A DNA stretch of 64,000 nt from Taudactylus pleione (GCA_031769625.1 JAUIMM010000178.1:29778001-29842000); one strand, 5' to 3'. Positions 44,307 through 55,453 are shown, counted from the stretch's first letter. A program made the numbers and translations. Notes: generated by a model from the sequence alone, not told the origin.

Positions 44307-44500
44307 AACTGAGGTGCCTGTGGCTCGGGGGCGGGGTATAGGGGAGGTTGGACCCAAGTGCATCCTGGGAGCAGCTGAAAGCTTTAACTCCGTGGTGCCC
44401 GAGGATCCAGGATCCAGCTATACCCCAAGGTCACCCTGTGGACCCTATGGACTTCGTAGAAACAGAGATAACAAAGGTAAGTTCTTACCATATCTCTTGT
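44307..44500 (+). repeat. DIRS right inverted terminal repeat
   Basis: The inverse of the left repeat plus a 55-base extension ending CCATATCTCTTG that is found again, inverted, in the internal complementary region. Confidence 0.88.
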
Positions 44501-44517
44501 TATTGCTGACAGTGTGA

Positions 44518-44984
44518 ATGGGCAGTCGCACACAGATACAAAAATTTCACATATCATATTAATCAGCATAGTCTCCTGGTGCGCCCTAGTCTCATCGCTT
44601 TGCGGGAAAAAAAGACGCCCAGTGCTAACAGAGTACACAAATGTTACACATCAGATTAATCAATGCAGTCTAGCAAAGTAGTTTTGTCACTTCAAGTCGT
44701 TTTATTTGTGCGAATATGACTAACTTATTGAACATAAATCCACACTGTACGGCCAATCGCCTGGGATCTTGTGCACCGAGAGGTGCTGTTTGGCGCGACT
44801 GAAGCCACACTGTATGAGGACACATCTGTGTGAGGCCAACATGTTTCATTAATCCTACAGCTACAATTAAGATCAGATGTTTGCCACAGTAGCTGACACA
44901 GTACAGTGGTTTATCTTAGGACATTATGCAATTTAAATAATGTAGCATACACCTGTATTATAGATGTTGGTTTGAACTGAGGGA
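44518..44984. other. Intronic DNA with possible old repeat
   Basis: Segments such as GTATGAGGACACATCTGTGTGAGG at 44813-44836 recall phrases at 26305 and 35990. No gene is seen. Confidence 0.35.
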
Positions 44985-45135
44985 GAATGCACTAAGCATT
45001 GGAGAGTGATAAAGTACCAACCATATAGCTCCTAACTGTCAGTTTACAGGCCGTGTTTGAAAAATGGCAGTTAGGAACTGATTGGCTGGTACTTTATCAC
45101 TCTCCACTTTATCACTCTCCAAGGCTTAGTACATC
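44985..45135. mobile_element. Hairpin MITE related to 32440-32575
   Basis: The ends TGCACTAAGCATTGGAGAGT and the inverse CTCTCCAAGGCTTAGTACAT pair, as do GATAAAGTACCA and TGGTACTTTATC. A 17-bp segment (ACTTTATCACTCTCC) is duplicated at the right end. Confidence 0.7.
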
Positions 45136-45598
45136 TCCCCCCTTTTGCTGCTTGCAGTTATATCTCTATCAAAATTCAATTTTTTTTATAATTACGGTTT
45201 CTTTTCAGATGAGAAGATATGTTGATAATTGTATTTAGAGTGAATTTCCACTGACTGCAAAATAAAAAAAAAATATCTCTACAGTTAACAATAATACAGC
45301 TAACACAATCTACACTGATATGTTTTCATACTATTTTTTTTTGTTAATTAAAACATACCTTACAACCAAATCCCATATAACTAATTTCATTTTTAATTGA
45401 ATTTAATTTTGTAATTGTTAAATAATATTATTTAAAAAGCAAGTTTATGCCACACCAGTTTTATCCAGAATTTGTTTTGTATAGAAGAAAAATGTACTGA
45501 TGTCTGTAGATTAAATACCTTTTAATAAATTATTTGAAAAATGTATAAAAGCGAAAAAACATGATTATTATTTGATAATTACTTTTGCTTTTGTCTAG
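45136..45598. other. AT-rich intron
   Basis: No content recognised. It ends in TTGCTTTTGTCTAG. Confidence 0.4.
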
Positions 45599-45792
45599 AA
45601 ACCATATCTGAGTGTGTAGCACTAGCTGAAAACCATCACAGTCTATACACAGCCTGCCTCTATTTTCTATCAGCTCTCCTAGCAGAGGAAGGAAATCTGC
45701 AACTGCATGAGTCACAGTCAAGTACAACACTGAGTTCCTTTTTAGATGGAAATCTAAAAATGGGAAATAGCCTTTGCAAAATAATTTTGCAG
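45599..45792 (+). CDS. rttn: Probable rotatin exon f
   Basis: Flanked by TTTTGTCTAG and GTCAGT. It completes the split codon from exon e and encodes TISECVALAENHHSLYTACL, YFLSALLAEEGNLQLHESQS, STTLSSFLDGNLKMGNSLCK and IILQ, ending in phase 0. The LYTACLYFLSALL helix fits an armadillo-like repeat. At 194 bp it is nearly the longest exon seen here. A minus-strand ORF across it is a shadow. Confidence 0.75.
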
Positions 45793-45985
45793 GTCAGTTT
45801 TTGTTGTTGGAATGCATGTTTTACTTATTTATATGATGTACTGTTATAAATACAATGTAAAGGAAATTAAAGCGACCCTATGATGTCTTTGGTATCATTG
45901 TGCTTGTGAATGTAACCTAGTGCGTATACACTATACTTATGTTTAATTTGTTAAAGGCATCTGTCAAGCAAATAGGTGTTTGTAA

Positions 45986-46205
45986 AGGCCCCCATACATC
46001 AGCAATTGATTGCAGCAATCGTGCAATTTGCAATCGATTGTGTATAAAAATCTTTCCCTTTTTCAATCGATTGTGTATAAAAATCTTTCCCTTTTTCAAT
46101 CGATTGTGTATAAAAATCTTTCCCTTTTTCAATCGATTGCAGATTTGCCACAATCGATTGCAGATTGCACGATTGCTGCAATCAATTGCTGATGTATGGG
46201 GGCCT
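45986..46205. mobile_element. MITE with AGGCCCCCATACATCAGCAA termini and an internal triplication
   Basis: The element is 220 bp, flanked by direct TAA (45983-45985 and 46206-46208). The long ends pair over about 50 bp (CAATTGATTGCAGCAATCGT and the inverse). Its centre contains three identical 33-bp units. Confidence 0.88.
46041..46139. repeat. Three perfect 33-bp tandem units
   Basis: Each unit starts TGTATAAAAATCTTTCCCTT and ends TTTCAATCGATTG. Because 33 is divisible by three, open frames run through both strands, but they are not genes. Confidence 0.95.
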
Positions 46206-46208
46206 TAA

Positions 46209-46639
46209 CAGCTGCAGATAGTGTTGGTGAATACAGGATAATGAGCCCTGTCCCCACATTTAGGAAAACTGCAGGGATCACTGGCATGGTAAATTTTCAC
46301 TATTTCGGGTATACAGTGCATTTCCAGTCATAACAATCAATAGAACTTTCTCAGTAAACCCCTGTTAGTGGAATATTGTCACTGCAGATTATTAGATTCT
46401 TGTAACAGCAGGTTTAATAAGCTGCACTGATAATCTTCCACTGAACAGCAATCATTCATAACTGAAGATTAGTTAATTTGCAAAATAAAACAAAAAAAAT
46501 CATGAGGTCTTCTTAAAATATTTAGCTAATTGATCAATATCTAAGCATAAAAATATTCATTTATCTATTAATCAAAAAGATGAGGGCACAGGTTATATGT
46601 TGTTCAATTAATCACAATGTAACTTGGTATTCGATATAG
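46209..46639. other. Intron, no recognised content
   Basis: AT-rich. It ends in TTGGTATTCGATATAG. Confidence 0.4.
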
Positions 46640-46745
46640 AGCTACGAAGAGAAATCGTCAGAGGACCTGCTCAAACAAGTGTGTGCTGGCGCTTTAATCT
46701 CACTATTGGCGGTCAGCAGAAGTGCCCAGGTGTACAGTCTACAAG
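46640..46745 (+). CDS. rttn: Probable rotatin exon g
   Basis: Flanked by TCGATATAG and GTGAGC. It opens in phase 0 and encodes SYEEKSSEDLLKQVCAGALI followed by SLLAVSRSAQVYSLQ, ending in phase 1. The ALxxLLAVSxSAQ pattern and the following exon are the strongest match to my memory of vertebrate rotatin, where this block directly precedes a MKHIHAQL/LDSLRPGK-like block. If the candidate exon at 52634 is skipped, this exon joins exon h in frame. Confidence 0.78.
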
Positions 46746-46837
46746 GTGAGCTTATTATTTTTGTATATTTACAACTAGCTGATAAACCCAGTTTCACCCA
46801 GGTAGATCTTAGATATTTACTGTTTTCATTTCCATCT

Positions 46838-47245
46838 CACCACTCCAATAACACATTAATCCTTCATCTCTCCCTCACTGCTATAGTAAGACATTGCCCG
46901 CCCTCACCTCTGTAGTAACACATTTCCCTCCCTTGCCCATGTTGTAACACATTTGACATTACCCTCCCTCACCTGTAAAGAAATACAATCCCTCCCTCAC
47001 ACCTGTAGTAATATATTACCCTCACTCACACCTGTAGTAACTTATTCCCCTCCCTCACTTCTGGAGTAATACATTCCCTTCCCTCACCCCGTTGTAACAC
47101 ATTTGACATTTCCCTCCCCTCCCTTACCTGTGTAGTAACACATTCCCCTCTCTAACCCCTATAGTAACACATTCCCCTCTCACTGCTGTTGTAACACATT
47201 TTCCTCTATAATAAGACATTCCCTTCCCTCACTATTCAAATAGGG
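46838..47245. repeat. Degenerate minisatellite, CTGTAGTAACACATTCCCCTC-type units
   Basis: About a dozen imperfect units of roughly 25-35 bp combine a GTAGTAACACATT core with CCCTCCCTCACC. They are diverged and of variable length. Confidence 0.8.
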
Positions 47246-49794
47246 GAGCCACACAAAATGCCAGTGATATTTGGCAGCACTTGGGATGACAATTGGTGCT
47301 TGAATTCTGAACTGTGCTGAAGCCACAATGAGTCAGTCAGGACATTGCATAGGGGCAGGAAATATTTAAGCCATTTTTACCCCCTTCTGTTTCGAGTTTT
47401 AAAAATTCTCTTCTTATTGGGCACCTACGCCATGGAAGGAATATACTCCCCTGATTTTCATGTTTCCGGGACCAGAGGTTTGGGCTGGGCTTTGATGAGT
47501 GAATGAATCAGGACATTTATCTTGGAAGGATTGTATATGAAAATTCCTAAAACTCACATAGCTCATTTTAACACAAGGAGGCAAAACACAAAGACACAGG
47601 TGGATAAAAAAAGGGGCAAACAAGAAAATAGGAGGAGGGAGGGGCATGTTCTATTTGGGGGAAGAAAGCTGGGACAAGAACCGGGTGACACAGAGTCAGC
47701 ATGGATAGTATTATGTGGAAGACTGGTAGACATTGATTAATAGGTGGGGTTTTAACCATTTAACTGGCTAATATTCTTTTCAAAGCTGATCAGAAATGTT
47801 TGGGTTTTGATGATTGAATTAGGTTAAGAACATCTATTTATAACTTATCCAACACAATTTTATTTAAAAAATTTTCAATTTCTATAGTATACTGTAGTGA
47901 TGGGCATCAACGGCTATAGCATTGATATCCGATGGTTTTAAACCATCATTAGAAAATCATAGATGGTATAGATACTGATAGTTGAGTTCTACGCAGACAA
48001 CAGCCACAGATGATTTCTTAACATTTTGGGCTGCCATTGAAAGTGTTGCATCGGTGCCCTTTAGTAGACTGTATAGTATATAGTATACCATTCCTAATCT
48101 GATGCCCTATATGGGTAATTTTGCTCGATACTGGATCACCATATTTAAAATTATCCATGAAATTAGCTTTTACAATAATACAGATTTTCACCAATATATC
48201 AACTAATCGATATTTGCTGGTCGGAACACACTTTGGGGGGCCAAGACACTGTGATAGCCATCATGAATATGCTGGGGGGCAGTGTGCTCTGTTTTTTAGA
48301 TTTCCACGATTGCAGTGATTAGGCAGGCACACACAGGGGAAGGATACAAAGGTGCAGAGGGGCCAGAAGGTCGCTCTGAGATTGGTGGCTACTGGATGAT
48401 ATATCTTCTGGCAGCCGCCCAGTGGGCGTTTCTGAGTGGTCACATCAGATGTGACCATGTCAGAAAAAGTCCAGCCTGGCATGGTAGCATCTGATGCAAC
48501 CATGCCAGGCAAGCGGTTAAAAAGCATTTAAGACCACAATGGGCACCTGATGGCACACTGAGTCTCAGCCTCCGGCTCCCAGCTTCTTACTGTTTTGTCA
48601 GATCTGTTATAGTTTTTAACATTTCTTTAAAATTCCTGTTGATATGTAATTACAAATGCATCTTTCTTTAATTAACTATGTTTAAAATTGTTATTGAGAT
48701 TAAGGAATCAATAAGAGGGGCATCTATGTGGCCCCTGAAGTTAGGTTGGAGGTTGAGAGTGAGATGTGGTTATTAGTGGGAATCTGAGGTGCAGATTATT
48801 GGCAGAACAGACAGGACAGGAGAGAGTGTGTGTAGTTGGATCAGTTCAGCTCTTTAGGGGGAGTTGTAGAAGGCTTTGTAGATGAGGGTGAGGAGTTTAT
48901 ATTAGATTATGGGGTTTATGTTATGCCGCTTGAGAAACCGTATGATTCAGACATAATTTAGAGATATTTGTAGTATTTTCTCCTCCACTTGGTCAATGCT
49001 AGGACCTTAATGCTCAAATAAATTTGACATAACTTTATGTAATACTTGTTTTAAATAGGTGATACAGGAACTTCTTCTCTTGACTATAATACCATTTGTG
49101 TATTGTTTGTGAATCCTTGTTAGTATGTTTTTTTATATACATACTTATTAAAAGTTACATTTGAATTCTTATTATTGTCTACTAAAGATTGCCCCACAAA
49201 AAGAGCTTTCTCCTTACTTAATCCTGCCCTTTTGCAGGTGAGAATCATCTTGATTTATATTGCATTCTCTAAGGAATGGGAAAAAAGAGAAGATGTGTGA
49301 GGCAGAATAAGAATGGCATAAGAAGAAACTTAGTCTTGCCATGAATGGTGGATTGCAGTACACATGGTTGAGAGGCAGGTCAGAGAAGAGGCAGTTGCAA
49401 TATTGAAGGCTGGAGAGAGTGGATAAGAGTCCAGTAGCATCATGAATGATAAGAATCTAATCCTAGTGATGTAAGGGTGGAAGCAAAAGGCTTGGAAGAG
49501 GGTAAGGATGCTTTCAGTGCAGAATCGGGTGATGTTAAGGATGACACCCATTAAGTTGACCCGAAGTGAAGAGAAGAGCATATTGTTGTACACAGACTGT
49601 TTTATACATGTTTAACTTTAGATACTGTTGGGTTGTCCAAGAGCAGATAGCATAGAGTCAGCTGGACACACAAAGAGAGAAGATGAGAACTCAGGGTAGG
49701 GGAGGTAGTTTAGGGTGTCATCAGCATAGAGGTAGTACTAATGAGCATAGGATGTTAGTTCACCGATAAATTGTACAATGAGAAAAACTGAGGG
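47246..49794. other. Intronic DNA with old repeat fragments
   Basis: No gene is supported. At 48400-48522 lies a right end of the AACCACTTACC repeat family (GCCTGGCATGGTAGCAT, then CAGGCAAGCGGTTAAA). The purine-rich stretch at 49280-49790 (for example GTGTCATCAGCATAGAGGTA) looks like an old dispersed repeat whose continuation appears at 50817-51420, beyond the hAT-like insertion. Confidence 0.4.
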
Positions 49795-49802
49795 CCCAGT
49801 AT

Positions 49803-50808
49803 TAGGGAGGCCAATCCTGGGATCGGGATACCAGGATTTTGTCCTAAAAATGGGTGGGATTGAATCCCGGGATTTGAAGCTTCCGATCCTGGGATTGGCC
49901 ATAACATTTTTTTTTTAGATGCCGGGCAGCGCTAAGCACCTCCAGCAGAGTGCTCAGACGCTGCCCAGCTCCCCCTTTCCCCGGTTGTGCGTACTGCACA
50001 GCATGATGTGATAACACAGGATACGCTGTGCAGCCCAACACCAGCTGGACCACCCACCCACCCCTCTACAAGACACCAGCCCCACCAAATGCCCTGCCCC
50101 CTCCCGGTAAGTCACAAAAGAACCAGCGCTAAAAAGATGGACGGTGATCTTCAAAATAATGAAAATATAATTTATTATAAAAAGACAAGAGTAAAACAAT
50201 AAATGTCACACATGATAATAAATGATTGAATGAATGACCAGCACTCTAAATGCAGAATTCCAATGAAGGTTATGAACACAGTGTTAAAATATATCTCTGA
50301 TCCTGTATATTGAGCAGATGGTGTAGGACCTAGGACTCCTTCCACTATATCCAAGGTTATGAGATTTCAAGCAGCCATATGAATAGTCTGTACAATTGGT
50401 TTCAACACAGTCTTTAGCATCCAAAATGCAAATTGAATAAGCTGTTAATAATCCACCTGTATTTTGTTCCGGCGCTGCACTCAGTCCTGGAAAGATTGTG
50501 GGGGTCCAGAGTAAGGGTCCAATGTTGGCAGGATTCCCAGAGCAATCACCTGAACGCGTTTCACTGGGCAAGAGGCACCCAGCTTCCTCGGGAGTGTGTG
50601 TGTTGGTTCATATTGGTGGGGTAGTTAAAATACCCAGGAGTATTTGGTTAATTAATAACACATGTAGTGGCAATAAGTAAGTTACTGTGGGGGCTAGGCG
50701 GGGGGCATTTTTTTTAAAAAACAACCCAGTTCTGGGAATCTCGGGATTGCGTTTTTTTTCAATCCCGAATCACAGGATTGAAAAAAAGCCGTGGGATTGG
50801 CCTCCCTA
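49803..50808. mobile_element. hAT-like nonautonomous element carrying Penelope debris
   Basis: Inverted ends TAGGGAGGCCAATCCTGGGA and the inverse of GGGATTGGCCTCCCTA are flanked by 8-bp direct repeats (CCCAGTAT at 49795-49802 and CCCAATAT at 50809-50816, one mismatch). Eight-base duplications are typical of hAT transposition. The centre (about 50105-50690) is different in character and contains a hammerhead-like core, so it is probably a second insertion. A fragment of the same family lies near 54835. Confidence 0.8.
50546..50596 (-). ncRNA. Hammerhead-ribozyme-like core 3
   Basis: The minus strand reads CCGAGGAAGCTGGGTG, a loop, then CCCAGTGAAACGCGTTCAGG. Box 1 (CCGAGGA) differs from CUGANGA at one position, stem II has five pairs, and box 2 (GAAAC) and the ACGCGT palindrome are present. 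It is the best preserved of the three. Confidence 0.5.
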
Positions 50809-50816
50809 CCCAATAT

Positions 50817-52309
50817 AGCCTTGTGCTATTTCACTAAGTAGAGGAAATTAAGGGAGAAGCTGGAGGTAGACATAGAAAAGATGTATTAAGTGACCCAGGA
50901 GAGCACCGTACCATAAAACAAGTATAGCAGAAGGATGTGCAGTAGGAGAGGGTGTTTCACAGTATCGATAGAGACAGACAAGTGAAGGAGGATGAGCAAA
51001 GACAAGTGTCATTTAGTCTTGGCAGAAAGCAAATCTTTGGTGAGGGCCAAGTTATTTTAAAATATATAGAAGTAGAGTAATTGGCCATTAGTTAGAGAGA
51101 GCGACAGAGTTGAGAGACATTTTTTTGAGCATGGGTGAAATAACATGTTAAAAGGATGTAGTAAAGATTCTAGTATATTGAAACAAGTTAAAGAAGTGGG
51201 TTAAGTGCTGGCAGGCATTGCAAGAGATGGAGAGAAGAAATTGAATCTAGATGGGGTTAAGTGGAAAGGAAAAGGGAAACATGGATGGCAGAAGAGCACT
51301 GACCTAGTCCCTTGACATAGGGGAAAGAGCAAAAGTGTGCTGGCTATAGGAGGAGAGAGTGAGTAAGGCAAGTGGGACCTGGCATTGATAAATTTCTTTA
51401 TGGATGGAGTCAATTTCCAAAATAAAATGGGTTACAAATTCTAAGGCAATGGTGTGGTGGAGAATGGTGTCCAGAAGATGGAATAGATCTTTTCACATTT
51501 TAAACTCTTCAGATGTTATTGAACCTTAAGTCCAAGATTTCACGGTCAGCCAAATAGGACTTGGGCATGATTACCACTAATTAATTCACAGGTAGCTGAG
51601 GAGTGGAGAACTGCAGGTGATTTTAGAGTCCCCGCCTTCTCAAGCCACATATTCACTGTGTAATAAAATAAATATCGCCCCCCCATCCCCAAATCTTCAG
51701 CCAGTCCCAGCACTAGACAGATTGGGCTTTGTTCCACTTTACAGGGAGACATCGTACAGAACTGGTGACTGTAAAGTGAAGGGCCCACAGAAATCAGACC
51801 TGCTCTGAAAAATGATGGTCTTCATCCTTCACCTCCAGTCTTGTTAGAGCTGGGGTAACTAACAATCTGGTGTTAATCTGGTTATGATCTTTAGATGGAC
51901 AGAGATTCTATAGTGCTACAGAAAAAAATTGGCACTTTTTTAAATGAAAAAAATAAATACAGTAACTGTAAAATCAAGTAATTAACCAAAATAGGTCAAC
52001 GTCAACAACATTCAACTTGGTCTGTGTCTTTTGTGCTCCAAGCTTTAGAATCTGAACTATGGATGCAGGCATGCCCTGTGCATTCTCCTCATCTCTCCCC
52101 ACATTAACTTTAGTGTATATGTAATTAAGCCATATATTCGATTTATCTCTTTCCATATTACCCCTTGTTTTCCTACACGGGCTGGTCAGTTTCTCAAAGA
52201 GAACATGCTGTTTTTCCTGTATCCTTTCGTATTAGGCACTAGCCTTGTTCTGACCAGTGTGGGACTGATTTTCACTAAAGTAGGTAACCCAATTCTAGTG
52301 TTTTCACTG
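50817..52309. other. Intronic DNA, old repeat continuation
   Basis: The purine-rich part to about 51420 continues the repeat interrupted at 49795. No gene is seen in the remainder. Confidence 0.4.
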
Positions 52310-52312
52310 TTA

Positions 52313-52486
52313 GGGGTATATTTGCTAAAGTGCGGGTTTTTAAAGTAGAGATGTTGCCCGTAACAGCCAATCAGATTTGACTTAACATTTATCTAGCACC
52401 TTATAGAAGATAATAGCTAGAATTTGATTGGTTGCTATGAACAACATTTCCACTTCTAAAAACTCGCACTTTAGTAAATATACCCC
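52313..52486. mobile_element. Hairpin MITE with TTA duplication
   Basis: The ends GGGGTATATTTGCTAAAGTG and the inverse of CACTTTAGTAAATATACCCC are flanked by TTA. Inner arms pair CCAATCAGATTTGA-type and AATTTGATTGG segments. Harbinger-like nonautonomous element, 174 bp. Confidence 0.85.
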
Positions 52487-52633
52487 TTACAGTGGAAACT
52501 AGTGCAAGTTTTCTAGCATTTGGACTGGTTGAGGCTTTTGGTGATGGTGCATGCTACACATTTTTTTTATTATCTAGTTATTTTTATTACATAGTGTAAA
52601 ATATATAGTTACTTGCAGTTCTCTGCTCTTCAG

Positions 52634-52693
52634 CCACTTGGGTTTCTTTCTTCAATGAATTGACAGTTATACCTACACAGACTACAGATGCTG
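52634..52693 (+). CDS. rttn: Candidate symmetric cassette exon of the rotatin-like gene
   Basis: A 60-bp open segment lies between CTCTGCTCTTCAG and GTAAGC. It starts and ends in phase 1, so inclusion or skipping both keep the frame between exons g and h. It would encode ATWVSFFNELTVIPTQTTDA. The remembered rotatin sequence has no such insert, so it could be a lineage-specific alternative exon or a chance match to splice signals. Confidence 0.35.
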
Positions 52694-52796
52694 GTAAGCC
52701 ACTGATTGAAGCTGGGATACAATTATAGATAGGTATTTTTTTCACAAAATAGAGTGCACATGTACTTTCTTTTTAATATATCTGATATGTCTAGAA

Positions 52797-52952
52797 CAGT
52801 GGTGTCAAACTTGGGCCATCCAGCTGCAGTGGAACTACACATCCCAGCATGTACTGCCACAGTTTTGCTATTAGGGCATGCTAACACTGTGGCAGGTCAT
52901 GCTGGGTTATGTAGTCTACAACAGCTGGATGGCCACGAGTATGATACCCCTG
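52797..52952. mobile_element. hAT MITE with perfect 8-bp duplication
   Basis: The 156-bp element starts CAGTGGTGTCAAACTTG and ends ATGATACCCCTG, imperfect inverted ends. GTCTAGAA flanks both sides (52789-52796 and 52953-52960). Confidence 0.92.
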
Positions 52953-53207
52953 GTCTAGAACAATATAGTTCATAGTTGCAGGTGGACTTACCCACTAACA
53001 TAAAATTTAGTTTTAATGACTTTTTCCTCTGTACTTTAAACATGAAAGTATTTACTTTAATAAGCATATGAGGATAATTTGAAGCTGTAGTTTCATATTA
53101 GTACTGTAGCACTGTACTGTGACTTTTCTAGATACTTGTATTTCACAATAATGTAATATGAAACTATGGGTCAGATTACTTTTCTGAGACTTGTTATTCT
53201 CATCTAG

Positions 53208-53305
53208 CTCACCTTATAGATTCCTGCACTGAAAAGTTGAAGTATATTCATGCACAACTGACGCTCGAGTCCCTACGACCAGGAAAGTCTACCCAGAGAA
53301 AAAAG
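53208..53305 (+). CDS. rttn: Probable rotatin exon h
   Basis: Flanked by TTCTCATCTAG and GTATTC. After completing a split alanine codon it encodes HLIDSCTEKLKYIHAQLTLE followed by SLRPGKSTQRKK, ending in phase 0. The KxIHAQLxLxSLRPGK string is the most specific evidence for rotatin. No later exon could be recognised up to the end of the window, so the next intron is at least 10 kb or the following exons were missed. Confidence 0.78.
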
Positions 53306-53600
53306 GTATTCGTTCATTTAAGCATAGGAAAAACTGATATACGGTATTTTTAAATGTATTTACTTTCCGTTTTCTTTTTTTTTTACATTTCTATGTACTG
53401 TGTTATTCATGAATATATCCATGCATGCAAAATAAGTATTACTGAACTATTAGAAATCTACATTTATTAGCTGGTCAAGTCAATGTGCCAAAAGTGTTTG
53501 TTCACGGTACAGTAGTTTAATTAAACTTGACAAGCTGATCCACCAAAGTAGACATTAAGGGGGTGATTCAGTTAACCATAATGTTCTGTGAAATACTTTG

Positions 53601-53953
53601 AGCGGTATCCAATTAGCCCCGAACATTGTTCCGGCGCTAATTGATCCCCGCGATCGATTATCCCCGTTTTTCGCCGATGTTTTTTATCACCCTATCCTAT
53701 TATTTCAAACGAAATAATAGGCTATATCTCACGAAAACATATAGGGTCCGCAATAAGCTCGCAGACCTATGTGTTTTCGCCTTTTTTAAGGTGAAATAAT
53801 GGCACTTATTGTGGATTATTTTTCGGGACACATCAGGTCTCGAAAAAAAAGCCCCGATAAGTGCCGGCATCGGGCTGACTTCGGGGCTAATTGGATAGCC
53901 CGGCGGAATCCATTAGTGCCCGAACAGTGTTCGGGGCTAATTGGATACCCCCC
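53601..53953. mobile_element. MITE with GCGGTATCCAATTAGCCCCG termini, copy 1
   Basis: The left end AGCGGTATCCAATTAGCCCC pairs with the right end GGGGCTAATTGGATACCCCC. GGGGCTAATTGGAT is also present once inside, at 53883, and a TGTTCGGG-type block is repeated. Noncoding. Confidence 0.82.
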
Positions 53954-54256
53954 TTTTAAGGCTAATACCTCGCAGAAATATGCAGAGAGAAATCTTGCTT
54001 ATTTTAGCTCACACCCCATAGAGGTGTGAGCAATAACCTAAGTGAGGTTTTCATACCGTAATAGCCGATGATCTGTGCATTTGCATGACTGACATTCTAG
54101 AAGGTATTAAACAAATCAGAGCTGCAACAGGGCTTAAATGGGCCCTGTGCCGACCCACACCCTTAGCGTCCAATGTCGCAGCATAACGTCGCATAGAGGG
54201 GGCATGGGGGGCAGCAGCGATAAGTGCAGGACTTACTGAGGACACTCTAATCAGTT
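53954..54256. other. Unassigned DNA
   Basis: No supported gene or repeat. Confidence 0.35.
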
Positions 54257-54474
54257 GCGCTTACCAGAGGCGTCACTAGGGTTGGTGTCACCCGGTGCTG
54301 TAACGCATGGTGACACCCTCCCCCCCCCCCTCCCTCCACCAAAAAAACCCCAAAACTCGGGACCAGGGTGCACAGCTCCGCAAACTCTCCCTCCTTACCA
54401 GTTCAGCAGTCACACTGCTCCTCTCCATAGACGAAACTACACATTTGGTAGGGTAGTCCCAGTTCCAGCACTAT

Positions 54475-54777
54475 GGGCGGTATCCAGTTAGCCCCGAACA
54501 TTGATCCCTGCGATTGACGAAAAACGGGGATTTTTCGCTGATTATACACGATTTTCGCCAATGTTTTTTTTCACCCTATTCTATTATTTTGGGCGAAATA
54601 ATAGGATAGTTCTCCTGTAAACACATAGGAGCCACAGACCTATTTTTTCTCACCTTTATTTAGGGGAAAAAACAGCACTTATAGTAAATTATTTTTCGGG
54701 ACACCTTAGGTCTTGAAAAATAAAACCCTGATAAGTGACGGCGTCGGGCTGACTTCGGGACTAGTTGGATACCCCCC
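54475..54777. mobile_element. MITE with GGGCGGTATCCA termini, copy 2
   Basis: A second member of the family at 53601-53953, with GGGCGGTATCCAGTTAGCCC at the left and ACTAGTTGGATACCCCCC at the right. It is inserted in the hAT-like element. Confidence 0.8.
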
Positions 54778-54908
54778 TATGTAGAAATTGTGTTACTGTT
54801 TCTTGACAGTTTGCCACTCTGTCTCAAGACTAGTGTGGCCAATCCTGGGATTCATTTCCTAAAAGTGAGTCCTAGGCAGCCATTTCAATAATGCGTCTAA
54901 AAGACATA

Positions 54909-55453
54909 CTGGGGGAGATGTATGAAACCCTGAAGTGGTATCAGCGCACGTTATGTGCGCTGATACCGCTTCTCCCCGATGTATGATCGGGGGTCTGGGC
55001 GGTAAATGACAGGGGCGCTATGCGCCCGTTATTATCGGCGCTGTTATCTACAAGATAGCAGCGCCAAGCGGCAGGGCCATATACGAACGGTCATACCGCA
55101 GGACTGTACAGCCTGGCGCTAGCCTATCCCCACAGCAGGGACAGCGCTGTCCCTGCTGCGGCTGCTGCCGGCTCCAGGCTGCGCGCGGGGATCTAGCGAT
55201 ACTTGCGAGATCCTGCGCATGCTCAGTGGAGCCGGCCGGGACAGAGACACAGCGCATCAGCACTAGGCTGATGCGTTGCTGTCTCTAGCGGGTAGTGCCG
55301 GAGGGGGGAGTTAACGAGTTAACGCTCCCCCTCTCCGGCCGATGAGATGTTCTTACATCTCATCGGTAGTGCTTCCTGCTTCGCCTCGGTAAAGAGGCGA
55401 AACGGGAAGCGTTATAGCGGCACGTTAAGTGCCGCTATCATACACCTACCCCA
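54909..55453. mobile_element. MITE with TGGGGGAGATGTATGA termini
   Basis: The left end CTGGGGGAGATGTATGAAAC pairs with the right end GTTAAGTGCCGCTATCATAC then ACCTACCCCA, and AGTGGTATCAGCGCACGTTA with the inner right arm. The GC-rich interior includes further palindromes (GAGATGT...ACATCTC). Confidence 0.7.

Larger units (their letters stand above)
38365..44500 (+). mobile_element. Complete DIRS-type retrotransposon
   Basis: The element has inverted terminal repeats (38365-38525 against 44307-44500), an internal complementary region (44053-44162), and genes in DIRS order: gag, RT/RNase H, tyrosine recombinase. DIRS elements integrate through a circular intermediate using the recombinase and do not make target duplications. 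Only gag appears frame-broken; RT and recombinase ORFs are open. It sits in the intron between rotatin exons e and f. Confidence 0.92.

Noticed and set aside
45917..46208. Repeat-containing ORFs on both strands
   Set aside because: They arise from 33-bp units divisible by three inside a MITE.
13249..53305. Assignment of the host gene to MEI1
   Set aside because: MEI1 is also helical-repeat rich, but the SLRPGKS and LLAVSRSAQ strings fit rotatin better in my recollection.
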